This document shows positions 40,137 to 48,565 of a DNA stretch of 64,000 nucleotides, one piece after another (the first letter of the stretch is position 1; each line of letters begins with the position of its first letter). The stretch comes from Rhodobacterales bacterium. Lineage in GTDB: Bacteria; Pseudomonadota; Alphaproteobacteria; Rhodobacterales; Rhodobacteraceae. Under the pieces are notes generated by a model. The model was not told the origin of the DNA, ran no database searches, and saw only the letters and a list, made by a program, of their open reading frames with translations. Location of the stretch: contig PDRY01000012.1 in assembly GCA_002748265.1 (NCBI GenBank), positions 62,001-126,000 on the forward strand. Direction: 5' to 3'. The position numbers and the translations under genes are program-made.

Positions 40137-40909
40137 TGCAGATCGATGGCAAAATCGCCTGCGTCACCGGCGCGGGCGGAGGCATTGGGCGCGCGCTTGC
40201 CTGCGCTTTGTCGCAGGCGGGCGCGGCTCATGTGATCTGCACCGATATCGACGCAGACGGGGCCGCCGAAACGGCATCGCTCTGCGGCGGAGAGGCGCAT
40301 GTGCTCGATGTCCGCGACCGCGCTGCGCTTGCCGCTTTGGTCGATGATGTCGAAACCCGGCTTGGCCCGATCGACATCTTCTGCGCCAATGCGGGGGTTC
40401 TGACCCTGGGCGGCATCGACACACCCGAGCCCGACTGGCAGCGGACCTGGGAGATCAACGTGATGGCCCATGTCCATGCTGCGGAGGTCATGGTGCCGCG
40501 CATGGCGGCGCGGGGCGGCGGGACAATCCTGACCACGGCGTCGGCGGCGGGGCTTCTCAGCCAGGTTGGATCGGCGCCCTATTCGGTCACGAAACACGCC
40601 GCGGTTGGCTTCGCTGAATGGCTCCATTTCTCGCATTATGATGACGGCATCCGCGTCTCGTGCCTGTGCCCGCAGGCGGTGCAAACGGACATGATCGCGG
40701 GGCACGAGGACGGCGTGGCGTCCATCGACGGCATTCGCACCCCCGATGAGGTGGCAACCGCCTGCCTTGAGGCGATCCGGGAGGAACGGTTCCTCATCCT
40801 GCCGCATCCACAGGTCGCGGGCTACGTGAAGCTCAAAGCCTCGGACCCGGAGAAATGGCTGGGCGGCATGCGGATGCTGCATCGTCAGTTTTCAGTCGAG
40901 AAGACCTGA
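40136..40909 (+). CDS. Short-chain dehydrogenase/reductase
   Basis: A 257-residue classical SDR. It has the NAD(P) loop TGAGGGIGRAL near residue 12, CANAGVLTLGGID, the catalytic serine in TTASAAGLLSQ and YSVTKHAAVGF (YxxxK). The start ATG overlaps the stop of the acyl-CoA synthetase (TGATG); a GTG one codon earlier is also possible. The tight coupling suggests both act on one acyl substrate, perhaps with the divergent oxidoreductase. Confidence 0.93.
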   Translation: MQIDGKIACVTGAGGGIGRALACALSQAGAAHVICTDIDADGAAETASLCGGEAHVLDVRDRAALAALVDDVETRLGPIDIFCANAGVLTLGGIDTPEPDWQRTWEINVMAHVHAAEVMVPRMAARGGGTILTTASAAGLLSQVGSAPYSVTKHAAVGFAEWLHFSHYDDGIRVSCLCPQAVQTDMIAGHEDGVASIDGIRTPDEVATACLEAIREERFLILPHPQVAGYVKLKASDPEKWLGGMRMLHRQFSVEKT

Positions 40910-40944
40910 GACTCCTTGCCGCAGAGCGGGCCTGAGACACAAAT

Positions 40945-40975
40945 TCGTTACATGCACGTCACGCTTCCGTGACCC
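40945..40975 (+). promoter_or_regulatory. Pho-box-like triple direct repeat upstream of PhoX-like gene
   Basis: Three copies of CGTnAC occur with exact 11-bp spacing: CGTTAC at 40946, CGTCAC at 40957 and CGTGAC at 40968. PhoB binds direct TGTCA-type repeats with an 11-bp period, so the layout suits a Pho box although the individual matches are moderate. It lies 86-116 bp before the start of the DUF839 gene. Confidence 0.45.
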
Positions 40976-41002
40976 GCGGCGCCTAGCCAGAGCGACGGCT
41001 CT

Positions 41003-41024
41003 CGCCCCCCGATTCCCGGGGGCG
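41003..41024. other. GC-rich hairpin between SDR and DUF839 genes
   Basis: CGCCCCC (41003-41009) pairs with GGGGGCG (41018-41024) over an 8-nt loop. It may end the SDR transcript or lie in the leader of the DUF839 mRNA. No U-tract follows. Confidence 0.35.
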
Positions 41025-41060
41025 ACCCCTGTGGACCAAAACCCAATTAGGAAGCTACCC

Positions 41061-42608
41061 ATGCAAAAGAAGCTCGCTCTGCTGCTGGCCGCCACCGCAA
41101 TGACTCCCGTTGCTGCCCTGGCCGACACCCTGACCCGCGTTGCCACCGTCCCGCTCGGCGGCGAAATCACCGGCATCTTCCAAAATGGCGATGACCTGTT
41201 CTTCAACGTCCAGCACCCGGACAGCGACATCGGCACCGATTTCGCCCTGGCCACCGTCGGCATCGTCGCCAACGCCAACCTGGGCGCCGAAGAACTGGCC
41301 CCGGCCATGACCGACGAAGAGAAGCGCGTTGTCCGCACTTCGCTGGGCGACTACCAGATCCTGCTGCAGGAAGGCGTGAACGGCGCCGGCGTGATCAAAT
41401 CCGCTGACGGCTCCAAAGAGCTGCTGATCTCCAACGACCCCGACTTCAACGGCTTTGTTCCGACCGAAGACGGCAAGGGCCTGCTGTTCACCAACTGGGA
41501 AAACCGTCCCGGCGCCATGTCCAAGGCCGCTCTGACCCGCGCTGAAGACGGCACCTACTCCGTCGACAGCATCGACATGGTCGACTTCTCCGGCGTCAAA
41601 GGCACCTGGGTGAACTGCTTCGGCACCGTGTCCCCCTGGGGCACCCCGCTGACCTCCGAAGAGCTGTATTTCGACAACTCCGCCGACTGGAACAACCCGG
41701 AATACAAGTACATCGACGACAACAAGGTGCTGGCCGAGTACCTGGGCGAGTATCCGAACCCCTACAACTACGGCTACATCGTCGAAATCACCGACCCGAC
41801 GGGCACCGCCACCCCGGTCAAGCAGATGGCCATCGGCCGTATGTCCCACGAAAACTCCGTCGTGATGCCCGACCAGACCACCGTCTACACCACCTCCGAC
41901 GGCACCGGTCAGGCGTTCTTCAAGTTCGTCGCTGACACCGCTGGTGATCTGACCTCCGGCACGCTCTACGCCGCCAAGGTCACCCAGATGGGCGACGCTG
42001 GCGCCGATGCGGCCACCACCGCCTTCGGTCTGGAGTGGGTCGAGCTGGGCCACGCCTCCAACGACGAGATCGCCGCCTGGGTCGCCGACTATGACGGCAT
42101 CACCCTGGACGACTACAAAGCCGGTGAGAACAACTACATCACCGACGAAGAGATCGCCGACTGGGCCGCTGGCAACGCCGCCGACAACCGCGTCGCGTTC
42201 CTGGAATCCAACAAGGCCGCTGCCGCCAAAGGCGCGTCCGCTGAATTCCGCAAGATGGAAGGCGTCAACATCAACGTCGCCGGTCTGGAAGCTGGCACCG
42301 CCCCGCACATGTATGTGGCGATGTCTGCTGTCGAGAAGACCATGTCCGACGGCGAAGGCGACATCGACGTGGCCGAGAACAAGTGCGGCGTGGTCTATGA
42401 GTTCGAGATGGACGGCTACAACGCCACCAAGATGACCCCGGTCATCGCGGGTCACGGCTACAATGGCGATGCGGAAGTCAACCAGTGCCCGCTGGACAGC
42501 ATCTCCAACCCGGACAACCTGGTGGTTCTGGAAGACGGCCGCGTGATCGTCGGTGAAGACACCGGCAAGCACGAGAACAACGCGCTCTACATCTGGACCA
42601 AGGGCTAA
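41061..42608 (+). CDS. Exported PhoX-like (DUF839) protein
   Basis: A 515-residue secreted protein with a Sec-type signal (MQKKLALLLAATAMTPVAALA). DUF839/PhoX-type features: GKGLLFTNWENRPGAMSK (family variant of TNHE...PGG), GTWVNCFGTVSPWGTPLTSEE, MGRMSHE-like AIGRMSHENSVVMPDQTTVY, YTTSDGTGQAFFKFVA and the final NPDNLVVLEDGRVIVGEDT. PhoX enzymes are calcium/iron phosphatases usually exported by Tat; this signal lacks a twin arginine, so phosphatase activity is unproven. AGGAAG precedes the start. Codon choice is very uniform (GGC, GCC, ACC, CTG), suggesting high expression. A strong terminator follows. Confidence 0.82.
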   Translation: MQKKLALLLAATAMTPVAALADTLTRVATVPLGGEITGIFQNGDDLFFNVQHPDSDIGTDFALATVGIVANANLGAEELAPAMTDEEKRVVRTSLGDYQILLQEGVNGAGVIKSADGSKELLISNDPDFNGFVPTEDGKGLLFTNWENRPGAMSKAALTRAEDGTYSVDSIDMVDFSGVKGTWVNCFGTVSPWGTPLTSEELYFDNSADWNNPEYKYIDDNKVLAEYLGEYPNPYNYGYIVEITDPTGTATPVKQMAIGRMSHENSVVMPDQTTVYTTSDGTGQAFFKFVADTAGDLTSGTLYAAKVTQMGDAGADAATTAFGLEWVELGHASNDEIAAWVADYDGITLDDYKAGENNYITDEEIADWAAGNAADNRVAFLESNKAAAAKGASAEFRKMEGVNINVAGLEAGTAPHMYVAMSAVEKTMSDGEGDIDVAENKCGVVYEFEMDGYNATKMTPVIAGHGYNGDAEVNQCPLDSISNPDNLVVLEDGRVIVGEDTGKHENNALYIWTKG

Positions 42609-42630
42609 GCCCACCCCGGATATGATCGCG

Positions 42631-42660
42631 AAGGAGGGCCGTTTCGGCCCTCCTTTTCAT
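42631..42660 (+). terminator. Rho-independent terminator after the DUF839 gene
   Basis: AAGGAGGGCC (42631-42640) pairs perfectly with GGCCCTCCTT (42646-42655) across a 5-nt loop and runs into TTTT. It begins 23 bp after the stop. It separates the DUF839 gene from the imelysin operon. Confidence 0.92.
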
Positions 42661-42716
42661 TTGTTGACTAATTCAATCGGATTTTTCGGTTGTCCAACCT
42701 TTTAAGTCAGGTTAAA
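42661..42716 (+). promoter_or_regulatory. AT-rich promoter region of the imelysin operon
   Basis: The region holds GTTGACTAATTCAATCGG (42663-42680), a short palindrome GGTTG-TC-CAACC (42688-42699) and TTTAA-TTAAA inverted halves (42701-42716). TTGACT is a good -35, though no convincing -10 stands 17 bp away. An iron-responsive operator would be expected for this type of operon, but no listed consensus could be matched with confidence. Confidence 0.35.
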
Positions 42717-42740
42717 TGGGCGCATCCAAGGAGGGCCATC

Positions 42741-43211
42741 GTGACCGAATCCCTGACAAGCCCCGGAGCCGCCCCTGTCGGCCATCTGCAGGACCTCAGC
42801 GCAACCGGACAGCTCGCAGTATTGTGCCTGCGCGGCCTTGGCCGTCGTGAAAGCGAGCTTTCCAAAGGCCTGTCCGCCCATTTCCCGTCCAGCACGGTCG
42901 CTGCGCTGATCGCGCGCTGCGATGATCTGATGCAGTTCCTCGCCCGCTATGCGCGGCGGCCCTTCATGCGGCACCAACCCGATTGTCCCTGCTTGGGCGC
43001 CGACGAGGCCGCGTTTGCGCATCTGATTGATCTCACCGAGACCGGAGAACGCGAAGACGTTCTGATGTTCGCTATGATGTTGACGCGGCCGGACATGGCC
43101 CCTTGCCTCCTGCCGCTCGCGGAAGCCTTTACGCTCACCCTCCATCGCGCCCTGGCCCAGAGCCGCCGCACGATGGGGTGCCCGTATCACCAATCCACTC
43201 ACGTTCACTAA
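42741..43211 (+). CDS. Unrecognised 156-aa protein, first gene of the imelysin operon
   Basis: A 156-residue protein starting at a GTG with AAGGAGGG five bases upstream. There is no signal peptide or membrane segment. It is mostly helical, with Cys/His groups HQPDCPCLGADEA (about residue 90) and MGCPYHQSTHVH at the very C terminus, which look able to bind a metal. The stop is 7 bp before the first imelysin gene. The family was not recognised. Its position suggests a cytoplasmic accessory or iron-sensing role, which is inference. Confidence 0.75.
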   Translation: MTESLTSPGAAPVGHLQDLSATGQLAVLCLRGLGRRESELSKGLSAHFPSSTVAALIARCDDLMQFLARYARRPFMRHQPDCPCLGADEAAFAHLIDLTETGEREDVLMFAMMLTRPDMAPCLLPLAEAFTLTLHRALAQSRRTMGCPYHQSTHVH

Positions 43212-43218
43212 GGATAGA

Positions 43219-44466
43219 ATGATGAAAAATCTCCTGCTGACAACCACGGCCGCGCTTGGCCTCGCTTCGATGGCGAGCGCAGAAGTGGACATTGCCGCAG
43301 TCACCGCAAATTACGGCGACATCGCGCTTGCCGGGTATGAGGACAGCCTCGTGCTGGCGAAAGATCTGCGTGTCGCACTGGGCGAGCTGGTCGAGAGCCC
43401 CAGCGACGCGACCCTGAACGCTGCGAAAGCCGCCTGGCTGCGCGCCCGCGTTCCCTATCAGCAAACCGAGGCCTTCCGTTTCGGCAACCCGACCGTCGAC
43501 GATTGGGAAGGCAAAGTGAACGCATGGCCTCTGGATGAGGGCCTGATCGACTATGTCGAAGGCGATGCGGGCGTGAACCCGGAAAACCCCTATGCGAGCG
43601 CCAATGTCGTCGCGAACACCACGCTCACCGTCGCGGGTGAAACCGTCGACGCCTCCGCCATCACCCCCGAGCTGCTGGAAAGCCTGCACGAGGTCGAGGG
43701 CATCGAAGCCAACGTCGCCACCGGCTACCACGCCATCGAATTCCTGCTCTGGGGCCAGGACCTCAATGGCACCGACGCTGGCAACGGCGCGCGCACGGCG
43801 TCCGACTACGACACCGAAAACTGCACGAACGGCAACTGCGATCGTCGCGGCGAATACCTTCTGGCCGCGTCTGATCTGCTGATCTCTGATCTGGAAGACG
43901 CCGTGGCCAACTGGTCCGAAGGCGGTCAGGGCCGTCTTGATCTGGCTGAGGGCGACCCGCTGGTCATGGCCTTCACCGGGCTGGGATCGCTGTCCTACGG
44001 CGAACAGGCGGGTGAGCGGATGAAGCTTGGCCTTCTCCTCCACGATCCGGAAGAGACCCACGACTGCTTCGCGGACAACTCCTCGATGAGCCACTATTAT
44101 GACGGGCTGGGCATCCGGAACGTCTACACCGGTCGCTATGTGCGCATCGACGGCTCCGTCGTCGAAGGCCCGTCCTTGATGGATGTGGTTGCCGAAAAAG
44201 ACGAGGCTCTGGCCATCAATCTGCTGGCCGACATGAACCACACCATGTCCGCGCTTGGCGCGCTCAAGACCGCTCAGGAAGCCGGCACCGCGTTTGACCA
44301 GCTGATCGGCGTTGGCCACCCCGGCAATGAGCTGACCCAGAACGCCATCGACGGGCTCGTCGCTCAGACCCGCAATATCGAGCGTGCGGTGACCGTGGTC
44401 GGCCTGGAAGGCGTGGCCATCGAAGGCTCCGATTCGCTGGACAACCAGTCGGCCGTCTTCGAGTAA
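43219..44466 (+). CDS. Imelysin family iron-regulated protein (IrpA-like)
   Basis: A 415-residue exported protein with a signal peptide (MMKNLLLTTTAALGLASMASA). The imelysin GxHxxE motif is present as GYHAIEFLLWG (His171, Glu174). Other family blocks are FRFGNPTVDDWEGKVNAWPLDE, GSLSYGEQAGERMKLGLLLHDPEETHDCFADNS and GHPGNELTQNAIDGL. Imelysins are periplasmic or outer-membrane proteins found in iron-repressed operons and thought to help iron uptake. An ATG one codon downstream (43222) is equally good. The di-haem oxidoreductase gene follows 6 bp later. Confidence 0.93.
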   Translation: MMKNLLLTTTAALGLASMASAEVDIAAVTANYGDIALAGYEDSLVLAKDLRVALGELVESPSDATLNAAKAAWLRARVPYQQTEAFRFGNPTVDDWEGKVNAWPLDEGLIDYVEGDAGVNPENPYASANVVANTTLTVAGETVDASAITPELLESLHEVEGIEANVATGYHAIEFLLWGQDLNGTDAGNGARTASDYDTENCTNGNCDRRGEYLLAASDLLISDLEDAVANWSEGGQGRLDLAEGDPLVMAFTGLGSLSYGEQAGERMKLGLLLHDPEETHDCFADNSSMSHYYDGLGIRNVYTGRYVRIDGSVVEGPSLMDVVAEKDEALAINLLADMNHTMSALGALKTAQEAGTAFDQLIGVGHPGNELTQNAIDGLVAQTRNIERAVTVVGLEGVAIEGSDSLDNQSAVFE

Positions 44467-44472
44467 TAGACT

Positions 44473-45960
44473 ATGACACGGCTCCTTCCCTTGGCATTTT
44501 GTGCTGTGGCCGGATCGGCCATGGCGCAGGGGGGGGAGCCACACCTTTCCCCGGCTCCCCGTACGCCCGACGAGACGGCTCGCGTGGCTGCGGTCACGGC
44601 CCCCTCCCCCGACAGCCCCGAAAAGTTCGAAGCCCTCCCCGGCGGCGCGACAACGCCCCGAGGGCATTCCATCAGGATCATCACCAACGGGCTCGCGCCA
44701 TCGGCCAACCTCGATGACGACGCGGCGCTCGACTTTATCACCGGGCAGCAGGTGTTCGAACGGCTGTGGGTGTCTGCCCCGTCCTCGACTCATGCCAGTG
44801 ACGGGCTCGGCCCCCTCTACAATGCGCGCTCCTGTGCGACCTGCCACCCCGGCGGCGGGCGCGGCGCGGCACCGGGAGAGGGGATCGGGACCGCTCTCAG
44901 ACTGTCCCTGCCCGATCTGCCCGATACCGACCTGGCAGAGCTCTCCGCCTATCTGGAGGGGCAACCGGAGCCGACATATGGCGTCCAGTTGCAGGATCGC
45001 TCCATCTCTGGCGTCGCAGCCGAAGGGTCGATGGCGGTCACATATGACCCCCAAGAGGTCACGCTCGCGGATGGAACGGTCGTCACGCTTCATGCGCCGC
45101 GCTACGCAATCGCGGATGCGCGCTATGGCGCGCCTGATCCCGATGTCCTGATCTCTGCCCGCACCGCGCCCACGCTGATCGGCATGGGGCTGCTGGACGC
45201 GATTCCCGAGGCCGACATCCTGGCGCTCGCTGATCCCGATGACGCGGACGGAGACGGCATTTCCGGCCGCCCGAACTGGGTGGTTTCCCGCGCCCATGGC
45301 ACCGTGATGCTGGGGCGCTTTGGGCACAAGGCCAGCGAGCCCACCGTGCTGGATCAAAGCGCCGCCGCCTTCCACCGCGATATGGGGCTGTCCACACGGC
45401 TCTATCCCAATGGCGCCGGCGAGTGCACCGAAGCGCAGGCCGCCTGCCTTGACGCCCCCGATGGCAACACCGACCGGCTCGACGGGGTCGAGGTGGCCGA
45501 TGCCATGCTCGATCTCACCGTACACTACGCTGCAAACCTCGCACCTGAGCGTCGCGAGGGACTGGATGACCCGCAGGTGATGCGCGGCAAAACTCTCTTC
45601 CACGAGACCCGCTGCACGTCCTGCCACACGCCCAAACACGTCACCCACCGCCTGCCCGACCGGCCCGAGCATTCCTTCCAGCTGATCTGGCCGATGACCG
45701 ATCTGTTGCTGCATGACATGGGCGAAGGGCTGGCGGATCACCGGCGTGAATTCGGTGCGAACGGGACGGAATGGCGGACTGCGCCACTTTGGGGTCTTGG
45801 CGCACGCGAACCGGAGCGTTACCTCCATGATAGCCGGGCCCGCTCGGTGCTGGAGGCCATCTTGTGGCATGGCGGCGAAGCCGCACCCCACGCAGCGGCA
45901 GTCCAGCAAATGACGACCGAAGACCGCAATGCCCTGATCGCCTATCTGGAGTCGCTATGA
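44473..45960 (+). CDS. Di-haem oxidoreductase (DHOR, 'thiol oxidoreductase')
   Basis: A 495-residue exported c-type cytochrome with a signal peptide (MTRLLPLAFCAVAGSAMA). Two haem-attachment motifs, CATCH (Cys121) and CTSCH (Cys381), define the DHOR family. GPLYNARSCATCHPGGGRG and the C-terminal LWGLGAREPERYLHDSRARSVLEAILWHGGEA are typical. It is usually found between two imelysin genes, as here. The old name thiol oxidoreductase has weak support; a redox step on iron or its ligand is a possible role. It overlaps the next gene by four bases. Confidence 0.92.
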   Translation: MTRLLPLAFCAVAGSAMAQGGEPHLSPAPRTPDETARVAAVTAPSPDSPEKFEALPGGATTPRGHSIRIITNGLAPSANLDDDAALDFITGQQVFERLWVSAPSSTHASDGLGPLYNARSCATCHPGGGRGAAPGEGIGTALRLSLPDLPDTDLAELSAYLEGQPEPTYGVQLQDRSISGVAAEGSMAVTYDPQEVTLADGTVVTLHAPRYAIADARYGAPDPDVLISARTAPTLIGMGLLDAIPEADILALADPDDADGDGISGRPNWVVSRAHGTVMLGRFGHKASEPTVLDQSAAAFHRDMGLSTRLYPNGAGECTEAQAACLDAPDGNTDRLDGVEVADAMLDLTVHYAANLAPERREGLDDPQVMRGKTLFHETRCTSCHTPKHVTHRLPDRPEHSFQLIWPMTDLLLHDMGEGLADHRREFGANGTEWRTAPLWGLGAREPERYLHDSRARSVLEAILWHGGEAAPHAAAVQQMTTEDRNALIAYLESL

Positions 45961-47045
45961 TCCGCCTGACCCTGACCGCTCTGAGCCTGACGCTCGCCCT
46001 TCCCGCCACGGCCCAGGAGGTCACCCGCGAAGGGCTGGGCTACAACGCCGCAACCGGCCTGCCCTATGAGGCCCCCGGGCGCGGCATTGTCGATTACGAC
46101 GCGCTCGTGCGGCGCGAGCTGGAAGTGTTGAAGCACCAATTTGGAGCGTTCCGCGACGCAAGCGCTCAGATGGAGAGTACGGCGCGCGCCTATTGCGCCG
46201 GGGACACCGATGCCGACGCCGTCAAGGCCGCCACCCGCGCCGCCTGGATCGCCTGGGCTCCGCTCGACAGCTACCAGTTCGGCCCGATGGAGCATACCGG
46301 CGCCGCGCTGACCGTGAATTTCTGGCCCGACAAGCGGGGCTTCGTGAATGCCGGGGTCGCGCAGATCTACACCCTCCCCGAAGCCGAGCAGGGCACGCCC
46401 GAGGGCATCGCGAAGGTTTCTGCCGCTGGGCAGGGCTTCCCGGCTCTGGCCGAAGTGCTGACCAATGACGATCTGGCCGACTGCCCCGCCGTGATTGGGC
46501 TCTCGGCCAATCTGGCGGGGCTTGGCGAGCGCCTTGACGCGGAATGGTTCGGCCCACAGGGCTGGGCAGAGATCGCGGGCAGCGCAGGCCCCGACAACCC
46601 CGTCTACCTCGCTCCGTTCGAGTTCACCAAAGAGATTTACTCTTCCGTGATGTTCGGACTGATCCGCGCCGGAGAGCAGCGCATCGCGCGCCCAATGGGG
46701 ACGGAACGTGGCGGCATTCCTGCCCGCGTCGACGGCCACCGGCTGGCGATCGGCAGCGACCTGATCAAAGCGCAGCTCGCCGGTGCCGCTGAAATGCTAC
46801 AGCTTGGTTTTGCGGGCGACGTCACCGAACCGGACCGCGCCTGGGTCATCGACGTGTTCGAACAGGCCGAAGCCCGCATTGATCGGATCGGCATGCCCCT
46901 TGCCGAGGCCGTGGTCGATCCCGACGCCCGCTGGCGCGTTGGCGAGGCGCTGAACAAAATCACCTATCTGAAAGAACAGATGGACCGCGACATCGGTCCC
47001 GAGCTGGGCGTGGATACCGGGTTTTCCCCGGCGGATGGCGACTGA
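45957..47045 (+). CDS. Second imelysin family protein
   Basis: A 362-residue exported protein with a signal peptide (MIRLTLTALSLTLALPATAQ). It keeps imelysin blocks such as WIAWAPLDSYQFGPMEHTGAA, FWPDKRGFVNAG and EFTKEIYSSVMFGLIRAGEQR. The GxHxxE motif of the first paralogue is replaced by GFPALAEVL, with no histidine, so this copy likely differs in metal binding. Its ATG overlaps the DHOR stop (ATGA), and its stop overlaps the next start. Confidence 0.9.
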   Translation: MIRLTLTALSLTLALPATAQEVTREGLGYNAATGLPYEAPGRGIVDYDALVRRELEVLKHQFGAFRDASAQMESTARAYCAGDTDADAVKAATRAAWIAWAPLDSYQFGPMEHTGAALTVNFWPDKRGFVNAGVAQIYTLPEAEQGTPEGIAKVSAAGQGFPALAEVLTNDDLADCPAVIGLSANLAGLGERLDAEWFGPQGWAEIAGSAGPDNPVYLAPFEFTKEIYSSVMFGLIRAGEQRIARPMGTERGGIPARVDGHRLAIGSDLIKAQLAGAAEMLQLGFAGDVTEPDRAWVIDVFEQAEARIDRIGMPLAEAVVDPDARWRVGEALNKITYLKEQMDRDIGPELGVDTGFSPADGD

Positions 47046-48118
47046 TGCACCGCCGCCACTTCCTGTCCCTGAGCGCCGCGCTTGCCGCCCTGCCCTCCGG
47101 GGCGGCATGGGCGGAAGTCGGTCGCCCGGACTACCTGACCGCCGCCAATGACGCAGACAACGCAACCTATCTGCTCGGGCTGACCCGCAGCGGAGAGGTC
47201 CGCTTTGCCTTGCCCATCCCGGCGCGTGGTCATGCGGCAGCGGCTCACCCGACCCGCGCCGAAGCGGTCGCTTTCTCGCGGCGCCCCGGCCGCTACGCAA
47301 CGGTCATCGACTGCGCCCAAGGTCGCGAGATCGCCCGCCTGGAAAGCCCCGAGGGCCGCCATTTCTACGGGCACGGCGCGTATACGGCCGATGGCGCCTT
47401 CCTTCTGACCACTGAAAACGATTTCGAAACCCCGGCCGGGGTATTGAGCGTTTATGATGTGGCCGCTGGATATAGGCGTATTGACGAGCTCCCCTCCGGC
47501 GGGATCGGCCCGCATGAGATCATCCGGCTCGCCTCGGGCGGCTTTGCCGTGGCCAATGGCGGGATTCAGACCCACCCATCCAACGACAGGGCGCGGCTGA
47601 ACCTGCCGACCATGCGCCCCAACCTGACCTGGCTGGACGCCGACGGCGCGATCACCGATCAAACCGCCCCCCCGGACGCGCAGCGGCTGAACTCCATCCG
47701 ACATATCGCGGCAGCGCCCGACGGCACCATTGTCGCCGCGCTGCAATGGCAGGGCTACCCGCTGGACCGGGTGCCGCTGATGGCGCGGATCACGGCGGGC
47801 GGGATCAGCTATCACGACCATCCCGACACGGCCCGGCTGAAGAACTATGGCGGCTCAGTCGCAGTGTCTGCCGATGGCGGCACCATTGCCGTGACGGGCC
47901 CCAAGGGCGGGCATGTGATTTATTTCGACGGAGCGACCGGAGCACCCAACGGATCCGAAGCGCTCGATCTGGCAAGCGGAGCGGCCCCGGACGGGCAGAG
48001 CGGGATCGTGCTCACCTGTGCGGATGGGCTTGCGCATCGCGGCGCAGCATCGGGCGCTACGCGGCTGGATGTCGTGGATGGCGGCTGGGTGTTCGACAAC
48101 CACCTTGTCCCGGTGTGA
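47045..48118 (+). CDS. DUF1513 family protein, probable Tat substrate
   Basis: A 357-residue protein with a twin-arginine-like signal (MHRRHFLSLSAALAALPSGAA). The mature part is a beta-propeller-like DUF1513 protein: RGHAAAAHPTRAEAVAFSRRPGR, RHFYGHGAYTADGAFLLTTEND, GIGPHEIIRL and HPSNDRARLNLPTMRPNL. DUF1513 genes end imelysin/DHOR operons. Tat export suggests the protein folds or takes its cofactor in the cytoplasm. Start and preceding stop share one base (TGATG). Confidence 0.92.
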   Translation: MHRRHFLSLSAALAALPSGAAWAEVGRPDYLTAANDADNATYLLGLTRSGEVRFALPIPARGHAAAAHPTRAEAVAFSRRPGRYATVIDCAQGREIARLESPEGRHFYGHGAYTADGAFLLTTENDFETPAGVLSVYDVAAGYRRIDELPSGGIGPHEIIRLASGGFAVANGGIQTHPSNDRARLNLPTMRPNLTWLDADGAITDQTAPPDAQRLNSIRHIAAAPDGTIVAALQWQGYPLDRVPLMARITAGGISYHDHPDTARLKNYGGSVAVSADGGTIAVTGPKGGHVIYFDGATGAPNGSEALDLASGAAPDGQSGIVLTCADGLAHRGAASGATRLDVVDGGWVFDNHLVPV

Positions 48119-48139
48119 GACGCACGGAGATCAGATAAC

Positions 48140-48478
48140 TCAGATGAGCTTGTGCTTGACCCAAGTCACTTGAGACGCCAGCCAAAGCGACACGCGATCC
48201 GGCGCCGCGATCTGAGCGACCGGGATCGCAGGTTCGGGCAGGGCCGAAGTCAGCCGGTCCAGCCGGAGCCCGTAGCCTTCACCGCCTAGCGCCACAAGCG
48301 CCGCCGTCTTGGCGCCCAAGGCGAAGGCGGTTGCCATCAGGGTCAATCGCACTCCCGCGCCGACACGGCGCCGCAGGTGCAGCATCGACCGTCCCCGCGC
48401 GCGCTGTGCCTCAACTTGACCATGCTGCGCTGAAATGCGCGCCAGGCGCTCTTCAAAACGGGTGTTCGATACGGGCAT
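48140..48478 (-). CDS. Single-pass membrane protein, unknown (112 aa)
   Basis: A 112-residue protein. The ATG at 48478 has AAGGAG seven bases upstream; a longer frame starting 20 codons earlier lacks one. The N-terminal 45 residues are charged and helical (RFEERLARISAQHGQVEAQRARG). One hydrophobic segment follows (VRLTLMATAFALGAKTAALVAL, about 47-68), then a Pro/Ala-rich region and the end VTWVKHKLI. It converges with the DUF1513 gene. Not recognised. Confidence 0.7.
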   Translation of the reverse strand: MPVSNTRFEERLARISAQHGQVEAQRARGRSMLHLRRRVGAGVRLTLMATAFALGAKTAALVALGGEGYGLRLDRLTSALPEPAIPVAQIAAPDRVSLWLASQVTWVKHKLI

Positions 48479-48565
48479 GCCGGGGCTCCTTGGCGTTCGT
48501 GCTGCCGACAGAGTCGCCCCCAATCTTGGCCACAACATGGCGCGTTCGGAGCGCCGGAGTGACCC

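Noticed and set aside
42663-42680. Iron-responsive box (Iron-Rhodo-box, RirA or Fur type) before the imelysin operon
   Set aside because: Only the left half GTTGACTAATT looks suitable and the right half does not complete a dyad. I could not match a known consensus with confidence.
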